Part shown: positions 18,127 to 25,897 of the stretch, in pieces
How positions within the stretch are numbered: the first letter of the stretch is position 1
How the letters are laid out: each line of letters starts with the position of its first letter
Source: CAVTJL01 sp963735065
GTDB lineage: Bacteria; Pseudomonadota; Alphaproteobacteria; Geminicoccales; Geminicoccaceae
Assembly (NCBI GenBank): GCA_963735065.1
Contig: CAVTJL010000001.1
Span: 1,054,001-1,118,000, forward strand
Direction of reading: 5' to 3'
DNA length: 64,000 bases
The notes under the pieces: model-generated
Database searches by the model: none
What the model saw: the letters and a program-made list of their open reading frames with translations, nothing else
Told to the model about the DNA's origin: nothing
Program-made: the position numbers and the translations under genes

Positions 18127-18765
18127 TCAGAAGAGACCGAGCTGGCCGCCCTTCTCCGGCTCGGGTGCTGAAAGGTCGCCGGTCGCCGCGGTGCGGAGGT
18201 CTGCGACCATGCGGGCATATTCGGCCTGCTTTGCCCGCTCGTCGGGGAGTCTCAGGATGTAGGAGGGATGAACGGTCACCAGGATCTGGCGTCCGGGCGT
18301 CAGCGCCCGCAGCTGCCCGCGCTCGCGCCCGATCGTTACCGAGCGGCCCAGCAGCGCGTGGGCGGCCGTGGCGCCGAGGGCGATCACTCTGCCGGGTCGC
18401 ACGGTCTCCAGCTCGGCCAGGAGCCACGAGTGGCAGGCGGAAATCTCGCCGGCGTCCGGCTTCTGGTGGAGCCGGCGCTTGCCGCGCGGCGTGAACTTGA
18501 AGTGCTTGACCGCGTTCGTGACATAGACCGCGCTGCGATCGATGCCTGCGGCGAGCAGCGCCCGATCGAGAACCTGGCCCGCCGGTCCGACGAAGGGGCG
18601 GCCGTCGAGATCCTCCTGATCGCCCGGCTGCTCGCCGACCAGCATGATGGGAGCGGGCGCCGGGCCCTCGCCGAAGACCGTCTGGGTGGCGTTCCGGTAG
18701 AGAGGGCATGCTTGGCAGCGCGCCGCCTCCCGCCGCAGCTCGTCCAGGCTCATACCTTCTGGCAT
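18127..18765 (-). CDS. udgX: UdgX-type uracil-DNA-binding glycosylase
   Basis: 212-residue uracil-DNA glycosylase superfamily protein. It has the motif GEQPGDQEDLDGRPFVGPAG (about residues 44-63), typical of UdgX rather than family 4 enzymes. It also has the diagnostic R-loop KRRLHQ with His100; in characterised UdgX the equivalent histidine traps the excised base site as a covalent protein-DNA adduct. Cys17, Cys20 and Cys111 are candidate iron-sulfur ligands, and HPSYILR is the late catalytic-site motif. GGAGGG upstream supports the ATG at 18765. It acts in DNA damage protection. It is divergent from the FKBP gene. Confidence 0.93.
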   Translation of the reverse strand: MPEGMSLDELRREAARCQACPLYRNATQTVFGEGPAPAPIMLVGEQPGDQEDLDGRPFVGPAGQVLDRALLAAGIDRSAVYVTNAVKHFKFTPRGKRRLHQKPDAGEISACHSWLLAELETVRPGRVIALGATAAHALLGRSVTIGRERGQLRALTPGRQILVTVHPSYILRLPDERAKQAEYARMVADLRTAATGDLSAPEPEKGGQLGLF

Positions 18766-19002
18766 CGCGTGCCCTCCCGCTTCCGGCCCATGGGCAACAG
18801 CTCAGCGTCCGTCAGGCTCCCTTCTGGGCCGGAAAACCCGGAGCTTCACGCCCACCCGGGTTGACAGGCCCAGCCTCGGCCCCACCTGAAAACCTATCTG
18901 CCATCGGCGCCGCTCCCGTGGCGGGATTTCGTCACACCCTCCGGTTGGGCGGCCACAGCGTCGTGTTGCCGGTTCAGGCGCCTCCAGCGAGGAGAAACAC
19001 GC

Positions 19003-19431
19003 ATGACGGCAGCAGCCATCGGCGACACCGTTCAGGTGCACTACACCCTGACCAACGACGGCGGGAATGTTCTCGACAGCTCGCGCGGCAGAGAGCCGCT
19101 CAAGGTCACCCTGGGCGAGGGCGGCGTCATCCCGGGTTTCGAGCGCGCGCTCGTCGGCATGGATGAGGGGCAGACGAAGACCGTGAAGGTCGATGCGGCG
19201 GATGCCTATGGGCAATGGCAGGAAGCGCTGGTCCACGAGGTTCCGCGCAGCCAGCTGCCCGACGGGCTCGATCTCGAGGTCGGCCGCCAGCTCAGCGGCA
19301 CCGACCAGCAGGGGCGCACCATGATCTTGACGGTGCACGAGCTCGCGGACGAGACGGTCAAGCTCGATGCCAACCATCCGCTCGCGGGTCAGGACCTGAC
19401 GTTCGAGGTCGAGATCGTCAGCGTCGCCTGA
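19003..19431 (+). CDS. FKBP-type peptidyl-prolyl isomerase (SlyD-like)
   Basis: 142-residue FKBP-fold prolyl isomerase with the flap-inserted layout of SlyD: VQVHYTLTNDGGNVLDSS, then GEGGVIPGFERALVGMDEG and an insert-in-flap region of about 60 residues between them and NHPLAGQDLTFEVEIV. The metal-binding His-rich tail of E. coli SlyD is absent. It assists protein folding in the cytoplasm. GAGGAG eight bases before the ATG is a strong ribosome binding site. A perfect hairpin follows the stop. Confidence 0.92.
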   Translation: MTAAAIGDTVQVHYTLTNDGGNVLDSSRGREPLKVTLGEGGVIPGFERALVGMDEGQTKTVKVDAADAYGQWQEALVHEVPRSQLPDGLDLEVGRQLSGTDQQGRTMILTVHELADETVKLDANHPLAGQDLTFEVEIVSVA

Positions 19432-19462
19432 ACCCCTGCCAGCGATCGCGATCCGAACGTGA

Positions 19463-19486
19463 CAGCGGGGCTTTGCGGCCCCGCTG
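19463..19486 (+). terminator. GC-rich hairpin after the FKBP gene
   Basis: A perfect 9-base-pair stem (cagcggggc at 19463-19471 with gccccgctg at 19478-19486) and a six-base loop lie 32 bases after the stop codon. No U tract follows, so it may be a weak terminator or an mRNA-stabilising structure. Confidence 0.45.
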
Positions 19487-19487
19487 A

Positions 19488-19517
19488 TTGACACCGCCTG
19501 ATCGGGCGGCGGACAAT
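19488..19517 (+). promoter_or_regulatory. Sigma70-type promoter for the aminotransferase gene
   Basis: TTGACA at 19488-19493 is followed by GACAAT at 19512-19517 with an 18-base spacer. It lies 27 bases upstream of the aminotransferase start and directly after the hairpin, so the aminotransferase appears to have its own promoter. Confidence 0.5.
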
Positions 19518-19543
19518 GTGCGCTCACCCTGGGGGATGGGAGC

Positions 19544-20884
19544 ATGTTGACCCGCGACATCGCGACGGCGCCGAACAATCTCGAAGCCTTCTGGATGCCT
19601 TTCACGGCCAACCGTGATTTCAAGGCGCATCCGCGCCTGCTCGCGAAGGCCGAGGGCATGCATTACACCACCCAGGACGGGCGTCGGATTCTCGACGCCA
19701 CCGCGGGGCTGTGGTGCTGCAATGCCGGCCACGCCCGGCCGGGGATCGTCGAGGCGATCCAGCGGCAGGCTGCCGAGCTCGACTTCGCACCCTCCTTCCA
19801 GTGGGGCCATCCCAGGGCGTTCGAGCTGGCGTCGCGGCTGGCCGCGCTGATGCCGGGCGATCTCGACCATGTGTTCTTCACGAACTCGGGCTCGGAATCG
19901 GTCGATACCGCGCTCAAGATCGCGCTCGCCTATCAAAGGGCCATCGGCCAGGGCACGCGCACCCGGCTCATCGGGCGCGAGCGCGGCTATCATGGTGTCG
20001 GCTTCGGCGGCATCTCGGTCGGCGGCATGGTCAAGAACCGGATGTTCTTCGGCTCGCTGCTGGCGGGGGTCGACCACCTTCCCCACACGCTCGACCTCCA
20101 GCGCAACGCCTTCTCGAAGGGCCAGCCCGAGTGGGGCGCCCATCTGGCCGACGAGCTCGAGCGGCTCGTGGCGCTGCACGACGCCTCGACCATCGCCGCC
20201 GTCATCGTCGAGCCCGTCGCAGGCTCGATAGGCGTCTACCCGCCGCCCAAGGGCTATCTCGAGCGGCTGCGCGAGATCACGAGCAAGCACGGCATCCTCC
20301 TGATCTTCGACGAGGTCATCACCGCCTATGGCCGGCTCGGCAAGCCCAGCGCGGCCGAGTATTTCGGCGTCGTGCCCGACCTCATCACGTCGGCCAAGGG
20401 CGTCACATCGGGCACGGTGCCGATGGGCGCCGTGATGGCCTCAAAGCGCATCTACGACGCGATCGTCACCAACGCCGACTCCTCGGAGCGCAGCATCGAG
20501 CTGTTCCACGGCTACACCTACTCAGCCCATCCGCTCGCCTGTGCCGCGGCGCTGGCGACGCTCGACACCTACCGCGACGAGGGCCTCTTCGAGCGGGCGG
20601 CGGAGCTGGCTCCCTATTGGGAGGAGCGGTTGCACGGCCTCAAGGGGCGGCGTCACGTCATCGACATCCGCAATCTGGGCCTCATGGGTGCGGTCGAGAT
20701 GAGCCCCAGGCCGGGCAAGGTCGGCGATCGCGCCTACGACGCGATGCTCCTGGCCTTCGAGAAGGGCATGATGACCCGCATCACGGGCGACACCATCGCC
20801 ATGTCCCCGCCGCTCATCGTCACGCGCGAGCAGATCGACGAGATGGTCGACACCCTGGGCTCGGTGCTCGACGAGGTGAGCTGA
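19544..20884 (+). CDS. Omega-amino acid:pyruvate aminotransferase (class III, PLP)
   Basis: 446-residue class III aminotransferase. N-terminal FWMPFTANRDFKAHPRL is typical of beta-alanine/omega-amino acid:pyruvate transaminases. PLP contacts are TNSGSESVDTAL, the Asp in ILLIFDEVITAYGR and the Lys in SAKGVTSG. It moves the terminal amino group of beta-alanine or similar to pyruvate. Dihydropyrimidinase, encoded 1.4 kb away, makes the precursors of beta-alanine, so a role in pyrimidine breakdown is likely (inference). A purine-rich GGGGGATGGGAG precedes the start. Confidence 0.92.
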   Translation: MLTRDIATAPNNLEAFWMPFTANRDFKAHPRLLAKAEGMHYTTQDGRRILDATAGLWCCNAGHARPGIVEAIQRQAAELDFAPSFQWGHPRAFELASRLAALMPGDLDHVFFTNSGSESVDTALKIALAYQRAIGQGTRTRLIGRERGYHGVGFGGISVGGMVKNRMFFGSLLAGVDHLPHTLDLQRNAFSKGQPEWGAHLADELERLVALHDASTIAAVIVEPVAGSIGVYPPPKGYLERLREITSKHGILLIFDEVITAYGRLGKPSAAEYFGVVPDLITSAKGVTSGTVPMGAVMASKRIYDAIVTNADSSERSIELFHGYTYSAHPLACAAALATLDTYRDEGLFERAAELAPYWEERLHGLKGRRHVIDIRNLGLMGAVEMSPRPGKVGDRAYDAMLLAFEKGMMTRITGDTIAMSPPLIVTREQIDEMVDTLGSVLDEVS

Positions 20885-20895
20885 GGGGACCTCTC

Positions 20896-22065
20896 TCAGC
20901 TGCAGAAGTTGCGGCTGCCGACCACGATGATGTCGCTGGGGCCGCCGCCGACATCGTCGATGAGGCTGGTCACGCGGTGCTCGCGGGCGTCGATCACGGC
21001 AACGCCGTCGGGATCGCGCAGCGCCACGAAGACGCGGGTGCTGTCCGGCGCGGTGACGGCCGCCATGGGCGCGCCCGGCAATGGGATCTGCCCCACCTCT
21101 GCCCGGCGGTCGAGGTCGAGGACCTGCGCGGCGCGGGCCTTGCGGTCCATGACGAAGGCGACGCTGCCCAGCCAGGCCACATCAACCGCCGTCACCTCGC
21201 GGCCGGTCGGCAGCCTCGCGACCTCGCGCCAGCTCTCCATCGACACGAGCGAAAGGGTCGGCATCTCGAGGTTGGGGATGAGGACGAGCTGTTGGAACCC
21301 GACCGGAATGGCCCGCCATGCGGTGCCGCCGACATCGATCGCTGCGACCGGCCGACGCCGTGCGAGGTCCGCAATCACGACGCGACCTCCCGAGACATAG
21401 AGGCAGACGGCATGGTTGCCGTCCGGCGTGATCGAGAGGTTGGTGAGCGTGGGAAGCTTGCCGCTCGATCCAACCTCCGGCGGCGGAAGGGAGGGATCGT
21501 CCGTGGGGACCATCGCGACCACCGAGGCCTGGGCCACGTCCACGATGGCCAGGGCGCGGCTGCCGAGGTCGGCGACGGTGAGCGAGCGGGCCTCGCTGTC
21601 GAAAATCACGTTGTGCGGCTCGATCAGGCCGTCTATCCGGCGTCGCCGATCCGGGGCGTCCAGGGGGACGAGCCACATGCCGTCCTCGGGCAGGCCATTG
21701 ACAAGAAGCAGATCACCGGTCGGTGCCAGCTGCATGTAGACGGGCAGGAAGCCGGGCTCGATCGGTGCCCGCATCTCGCCCGTGACGAGATCGACGATGC
21801 TGATCTTCTTGCCCAGCAGGTCGCTCGCGAGCAGCAGGCGCCTGTCGGCCGAGATGGCGATCTGGAAGGCCGCATGGCCAAGCGGTAGGCGGGCCACGAG
21901 ACGTGCCTCGCCCGCGTCGAGGACGGCCACATCCTTCGAAGCCTCGTTCACGACGAAGACGTAGCCTCGCGGATCCTCGACGGTGCTGGCCCGTGACCGG
22001 CGCGACCCGGCGAGAAGGGGGCCCATACCGACGATGCTGCCGGTCAAGGCGCGCCTCGAGATCAT
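20896..22065 (-). CDS. Exported beta-propeller (YncE/YVTN-like) protein
   Basis: About 389 residues. The N terminus ISRRALTGSIVGMGPLLAG looks like a twin-arginine signal. The rest is repeated short strands of the YVTN beta-propeller type, for example YVFVVNEASKDVAVLDAGEA, LLLASDLLGKKISIVDLVTG and RVFVALRDPDGVAVIDAREH. It is probably periplasmic; binding partner unknown. The start is uncertain: ATG 22065 keeps the twin-arginine near the N terminus, while GTG 22083 is also in frame. It is convergent with the aminotransferase and divergent from the dihydropyrimidinase gene. Confidence 0.75.
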   Translation of the reverse strand: MISRRALTGSIVGMGPLLAGSRRSRASTVEDPRGYVFVVNEASKDVAVLDAGEARLVARLPLGHAAFQIAISADRRLLLASDLLGKKISIVDLVTGEMRAPIEPGFLPVYMQLAPTGDLLLVNGLPEDGMWLVPLDAPDRRRRIDGLIEPHNVIFDSEARSLTVADLGSRALAIVDVAQASVVAMVPTDDPSLPPPEVGSSGKLPTLTNLSITPDGNHAVCLYVSGGRVVIADLARRRPVAAIDVGGTAWRAIPVGFQQLVLIPNLEMPTLSLVSMESWREVARLPTGREVTAVDVAWLGSVAFVMDRKARAAQVLDLDRRAEVGQIPLPGAPMAAVTAPDSTRVFVALRDPDGVAVIDAREHRVTSLIDDVGGGPSDIIVVGSRNFCS

Positions 22066-22255
22066 GGTTTCATCGCTCGTCACCTGGTGGATGCCCTCAC
22101 TCCAGGTGTCCCAGGCGCTTGCCCGCTGTCAACCACGCCGACAATCTGGCCCTGGTCGTCCCGCTCGGCATCGAGGTGAGGCGGTTCCCCGGGTGGACAG
22201 CGCATGGTGATGAGCTAATCTTCGCTCGTCATCCTCGGCGCCAAGGAGGCCGCTC

Positions 22256-23716
22256 ATGTCGTTGCTCATCCGCGGTGGGACCGTCGTCAACGCCGATCGC
22301 AGCTTCCGCGCCGACGTCTTCTGCGAGGACGGTGTGGTCCGCGCCGTGGGCGAGGGGCTGGAGGCGCCCGCGGGCGCCGAGGTCGTCGACGCCGGCGGCG
22401 CCTATGTGATGCCCGGCGGCATCGACCCGCACACCCATATGCAGATGCCCTTCATGGGCACCGTCGCCTGCGAGGATTTCGAGAGCGGCACCGCGTCCGC
22501 CCTCGCCGGCGGCACCACCATGATCATCGACTTCTGCATCCCCTCGCCGCAGCAGAGCCTGACCGACGCGCTCGACCAGTGGCAGGAATGGGGCAAGAAG
22601 TCGGTGGCGGACTACGCCTTCCACGTCGCCATCACCTGGTGGTCGGAGCGCGTCGAGCAGCAGATGGCCGAGTGCGTCGACCGGGGCGTCAACAGCTTCA
22701 AGCACTTCATGGCCTACAAGGGCGCCTTGATGGTCGACGACGAGATCCTCTTCAAGAGCTTCTCGCGCTGCCGCGACCTGGGTGCCCTGCCGCTGGTCCA
22801 CGCCGAGAATGGCGACGCCGTCTATCTGCTCCAGCAGCAGCTCTTGAATCAGGGCATCACCGGGCCCGAGGGTCACGCCCTCTCGCGGCCGCCGCATGTC
22901 GAGGCGGAGGCGGCCAATCGGGCGATCATGATCGCCCAAACGGTGGGTGTGCCGCTCTACGTGGTCCACACCTCGTGCCGCGAGGCGCACGAGGCGATCA
23001 AGCGGGCGCGGGAGAGCGGGCTTCGCGTCTATGGCGAGCCCTTGGCCCAGCATCTCGTGCTGGACGACGCCGTCTACTCGAGCCCCGATTGGGCGCTGGC
23101 GGCGAGCCGCGTGATGAGCCCGCCCTTCCGCTCGAAGGAGCACCAGAAGTCGCTGTGGGACGGCCTCGTCTCGGGCTCGCTCCAGGTGGTGGCGACGGAC
23201 CATTGCGCCTTCACGATCGAGCAGAAGAAGATGGGCATCGACAACTTCACGATGATCCCCAACGGCACGGGCGGCGTCGAGGAGCGGATGAAGGTGGTCT
23301 GGACGGCGGGCGTCAACACCGGGCGGCTGACCCCCAACGAGTTCGTGGCCGTGACCTCGACGAACTGCGCCAAGATCCACAACCTCTACCCCAAGAAGGG
23401 CGCGGTCATGGTCGGGGCCGACGCCGATCTCGTTGTCTGGGATCCGAAGGCGACGGCGACGATCAATCAGAAGGCCCATCACAGCAAGATGGACGTCAAC
23501 GTCTTCGAGGGCATGGCCGTCATGGGGCTGCCGGCGGTGACGGTGAGCCAGGGGAAGGTGGTCTGGAAGAACGGCAAGCTCGATCCGCGCAGGGGTGCCG
23601 GACGGAACGTCCCACGGCCGCCGCATGCCGACTATTTCAAGGCGCAGGATCGTGTGAACGAGCTCACCCGCCCGCACGGCGTCAAGCGTCAGGTGAGCCT
23701 GCATCAGACACCCTGA
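22256..23716 (+). CDS. hydA: Dihydropyrimidinase (D-hydantoinase)
   Basis: 486-residue cyclic amidohydrolase that opens dihydrouracil/dihydrothymine or hydantoins. Metal-site motif GGIDPHTHMQMP, the lysine that becomes carboxylated in FKHFMAYKG, metal histidines in PLVHAENGD and VVHTSC, and the late Asp in VATDHCAF are all present. Length is usual for the family. AAGGAGG seven bases before the ATG is a strong ribosome binding site. With the omega-transaminase it covers two steps of reductive pyrimidine catabolism; beta-ureidopropionase and dihydropyrimidine dehydrogenase are not in the window. Confidence 0.95.
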   Translation: MSLLIRGGTVVNADRSFRADVFCEDGVVRAVGEGLEAPAGAEVVDAGGAYVMPGGIDPHTHMQMPFMGTVACEDFESGTASALAGGTTMIIDFCIPSPQQSLTDALDQWQEWGKKSVADYAFHVAITWWSERVEQQMAECVDRGVNSFKHFMAYKGALMVDDEILFKSFSRCRDLGALPLVHAENGDAVYLLQQQLLNQGITGPEGHALSRPPHVEAEAANRAIMIAQTVGVPLYVVHTSCREAHEAIKRARESGLRVYGEPLAQHLVLDDAVYSSPDWALAASRVMSPPFRSKEHQKSLWDGLVSGSLQVVATDHCAFTIEQKKMGIDNFTMIPNGTGGVEERMKVVWTAGVNTGRLTPNEFVAVTSTNCAKIHNLYPKKGAVMVGADADLVVWDPKATATINQKAHHSKMDVNVFEGMAVMGLPAVTVSQGKVVWKNGKLDPRRGAGRNVPRPPHADYFKAQDRVNELTRPHGVKRQVSLHQTP

Positions 23717-23795
23717 GCTGATGGATCGCGCCGGGACGCCAGGCGACGGCGCCCGTCTTAACCTGCTGTTAGCCGACCTCGACGATGATGTCCGA

Positions 23796-24221
23796 ATGGA
23801 GACCGACGGTGCCCATGGCCCCAGTTCCTCCAGCTCACATGAGCTCGAGATCCTGGCGGGCCTCGTTCTGAGCGGCAGCCTTTCCTGGGCGCTCCCGGTC
23901 CTGCTGCCGAGGCTTCTGGGCATCTCCCTTGGTGTCTTGCCTCAGCGCGGAGCCTGGGGTTCGGGCGTCCACTGTTTGGCCGCGCTACCGCTCATGATGG
24001 TGGCCGCTGGCCTGGGCGGCTTCAGTCTGGGCGGGCGATCGGGTCGGGTCGTTCTGGCTCTGATGGCTGGGCATCTGCTTGCCATGCTGGCGCTGGTACC
24101 CGCGGGCGTCGGGGAAGGCCTCATGCCTGCCACGCTCGTGCTGCTGGTCATCCTCGCCTTGCTGCAGCTTGCCGTGGCGGCCCTCGCCGGCAGGGTCGGC
24201 CGGCGGCGCGTAGGCTCCTGA
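23796..24221 (+). CDS. Hypothetical membrane protein
   Basis: About 141 residues from the ATG at 23796; an in-frame ATG at 23721 would add 25. I do not recognise the family. After a short polar, serine-rich start it has four hydrophobic segments rich in Leu/Ala/Gly (for example HCLAALPLMMVAAGLGGFSL and LVLLVILALLQLAVAALAG) and a short basic end, so it is a small polytopic inner-membrane protein. It follows the dihydropyrimidinase gene on the same strand. Confidence 0.5.
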   Translation: METDGAHGPSSSSSHELEILAGLVLSGSLSWALPVLLPRLLGISLGVLPQRGAWGSGVHCLAALPLMMVAAGLGGFSLGGRSGRVVLALMAGHLLAMLALVPAGVGEGLMPATLVLLVILALLQLAVAALAGRVGRRRVGS

Positions 24222-24243
24222 GGCCGGTCGCGCCGGGCCGGGC

Positions 24244-25170
24244 TCAGTTGCCGGTCGCTACCGGGCGGGCCGGGTCCTTGGTCCAGGCGGACATCGAGGC
24301 GTCGTAGAGTTTCACGTTCCGCTGACCCAGGATCTCGTGCATCACGAACCAGTCGGTCGAGGCCATGTGGCCCGTGTTGCAGTAGGAGATGACGGGCGCG
24401 GTGCCGGCACGTGCCGAGGCGGGGACGAGCACCGCGAGCTGCGCCGCTGGCTTCAGCTTGCCCTGACCCGCATCGAAGAAAGCGGCCTCGGGCGCGTTGA
24501 CCGCCCCAGGCAGATGGCCGGGCACCCGATCGACCGGGCTCTTGACGCTGCCGTCATACTGGCTCTCGGGGCGTGCGTCGATCAGCACGCCATGGCTCTT
24601 GCCGTCCACGATCGCCGCCACCTCGCTCGTCTCCGCGAGCAGCTCGGGCCGGAGCGTTGCCGTGAAGGTCACAGGCGTCGGGTTGCTGGGGCCGGTGGCC
24701 ACGGGATCGGCGGGATCGGCCGTCCAGGCCTGCCAGCCGCCATCCAGGATCGAGACGGCATCGTGCCCGGCATACTTGAAGGTCCAATAGATCCTGGCGG
24801 CAGCCGCCAGGTCGTTCACATCGCTGCCGCCGTTCGAGACGATGACGACGTCGCTGGCATTGCCGATGCCGAGCCCGCCGATCAGCCGCTCGAGCTCGGC
24901 CTTGGGCGGTGTCATGCCGGGCACGCCGTCGATCGTGATCCGCCAGCCGGCGCTGGCGAAGCCCGCGGAGACGGCACCCGGCACATGCCCGGCCTCGAAC
25001 GGCGCTGGCCCCTTGCCCTTGCCGGCATCACGGATGTCGAGGACGACCAGGCCCTTCTCGGCGAGATGCGCCCTGAGCCAGGGTGCTTCGACGAGCGGCG
25101 CAGCGGAGGCGGACCCTGCCAGCCCGATAGCGAGCAGCGCGCCGAAGGCGAGCGGTGTGGTGAGACGCAT
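24244..25170 (-). CDS. Periplasmic sulfurtransferase (tandem rhodanese)
   Basis: 308 residues with a clear signal peptide (LAFGALLAIGLAGSASAA). It has two rhodanese domains: the first, inactive one at about 28-155 (LVVLDIRDAG, ILDGGWQAW) and the second at about 180-305 with the catalytic Cys264 in ISYCNTGHMA. It belongs to the thiosulfate/3-mercaptopyruvate sulfurtransferase family and transfers sulfane sulfur to cyanide or thiols. The active loop CNTGHM differs from the CRxGxR/T loops of cytosolic forms, as seen in many periplasmic homologues. It stands alone. Confidence 0.9.
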   Translation of the reverse strand: MRLTTPLAFGALLAIGLAGSASAAPLVEAPWLRAHLAEKGLVVLDIRDAGKGKGPAPFEAGHVPGAVSAGFASAGWRITIDGVPGMTPPKAELERLIGGLGIGNASDVVIVSNGGSDVNDLAAAARIYWTFKYAGHDAVSILDGGWQAWTADPADPVATGPSNPTPVTFTATLRPELLAETSEVAAIVDGKSHGVLIDARPESQYDGSVKSPVDRVPGHLPGAVNAPEAAFFDAGQGKLKPAAQLAVLVPASARAGTAPVISYCNTGHMASTDWFVMHEILGQRNVKLYDASMSAWTKDPARPVATGN

Positions 25171-25252
25171 CTCGACGGCTCCCGGTGTGATCGCGTGAAA
25201 TCACATATGGGAGGCGTTATGGGTCGGTCAATCCACTATAATTAATGTGCTT

Positions 25253-25765
25253 TTATCCGCCCTCAGGGGGGCAGTCGGCCATCCATCCGTCACAGGCGGC
25301 AAAGAAGGCGGCCTTGTGGTCTCTCACCCATGATTCCAGGGTCCATGGCGCCTCGGATGGCACGAGCACCTCCTCGCGCGCGACGTAGAGCCATGCCTCG
25401 TGGCTGGTTCCGCTCCCCTCCTGCACCCGCCACCGAGCGGCGTGGTACTCGCCACTCTCGAAGTGGTTGATCCGATGGATGTCGCGCGTCGTCGGCCCGT
25501 GGAAGAGGCAGCCCTGCACGCTCGCGGACGGGGCGGCCACGAGCATGGGATAGCTGCGGCCGACAACCCGTACGCGACGGAAGCCTGCCAGCGCTCCGGG
25601 CCGCAGGTCTTCGGGATCGATCGGGCGGCCGAGCACATGGCCCAGCACGTCGCGATCCATCAGCGTGCCGAAGAAGAAGAGGGGATCCCGACCAGCTGCG
25701 GCGAGGGGAATGGTCGGGACGGCGCCATCGGCGAGCGCTTGCTCCGGGACATTGGACATCGGCAC
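25253..25765 (-). CDS. Gamma-glutamylcyclotransferase-like (AIG2 family) protein
   Basis: 170-residue protein. It has the opening motif PLFFFGTLMD that matches the YGTL loop of the AIG2/gamma-glutamylcyclotransferase fold, VVGRSYPMLV as the second substrate-loop strand and HFESGEYHAARWRV, where the Glu is the likely catalytic acid. Members cleave gamma-glutamyl amines or related amides. About 20 residues precede the fold. It lies between the rhodanese and the mutase genes on the same strand, without tight coupling. Confidence 0.82.
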   Translation of the reverse strand: MPMSNVPEQALADGAVPTIPLAAAGRDPLFFFGTLMDRDVLGHVLGRPIDPEDLRPGALAGFRRVRVVGRSYPMLVAAPSASVQGCLFHGPTTRDIHRINHFESGEYHAARWRVQEGSGTSHEAWLYVAREEVLVPSEAPWTLESWVRDHKAAFFAACDGWMADCPPEGG

Positions 25766-25897
25766 TGACCTCGGAAGAACACGGTCGGAGGCGCGACGTC
25801 ATAGAGCCGGCTCTGCGCCGGCGCAAAGGGCGCGGTCCGGCGGTGCGCAAATGCGGTCTCGGCCGAGTGCGTGGAGCGCGGCGCCGTCGATCGAGGC

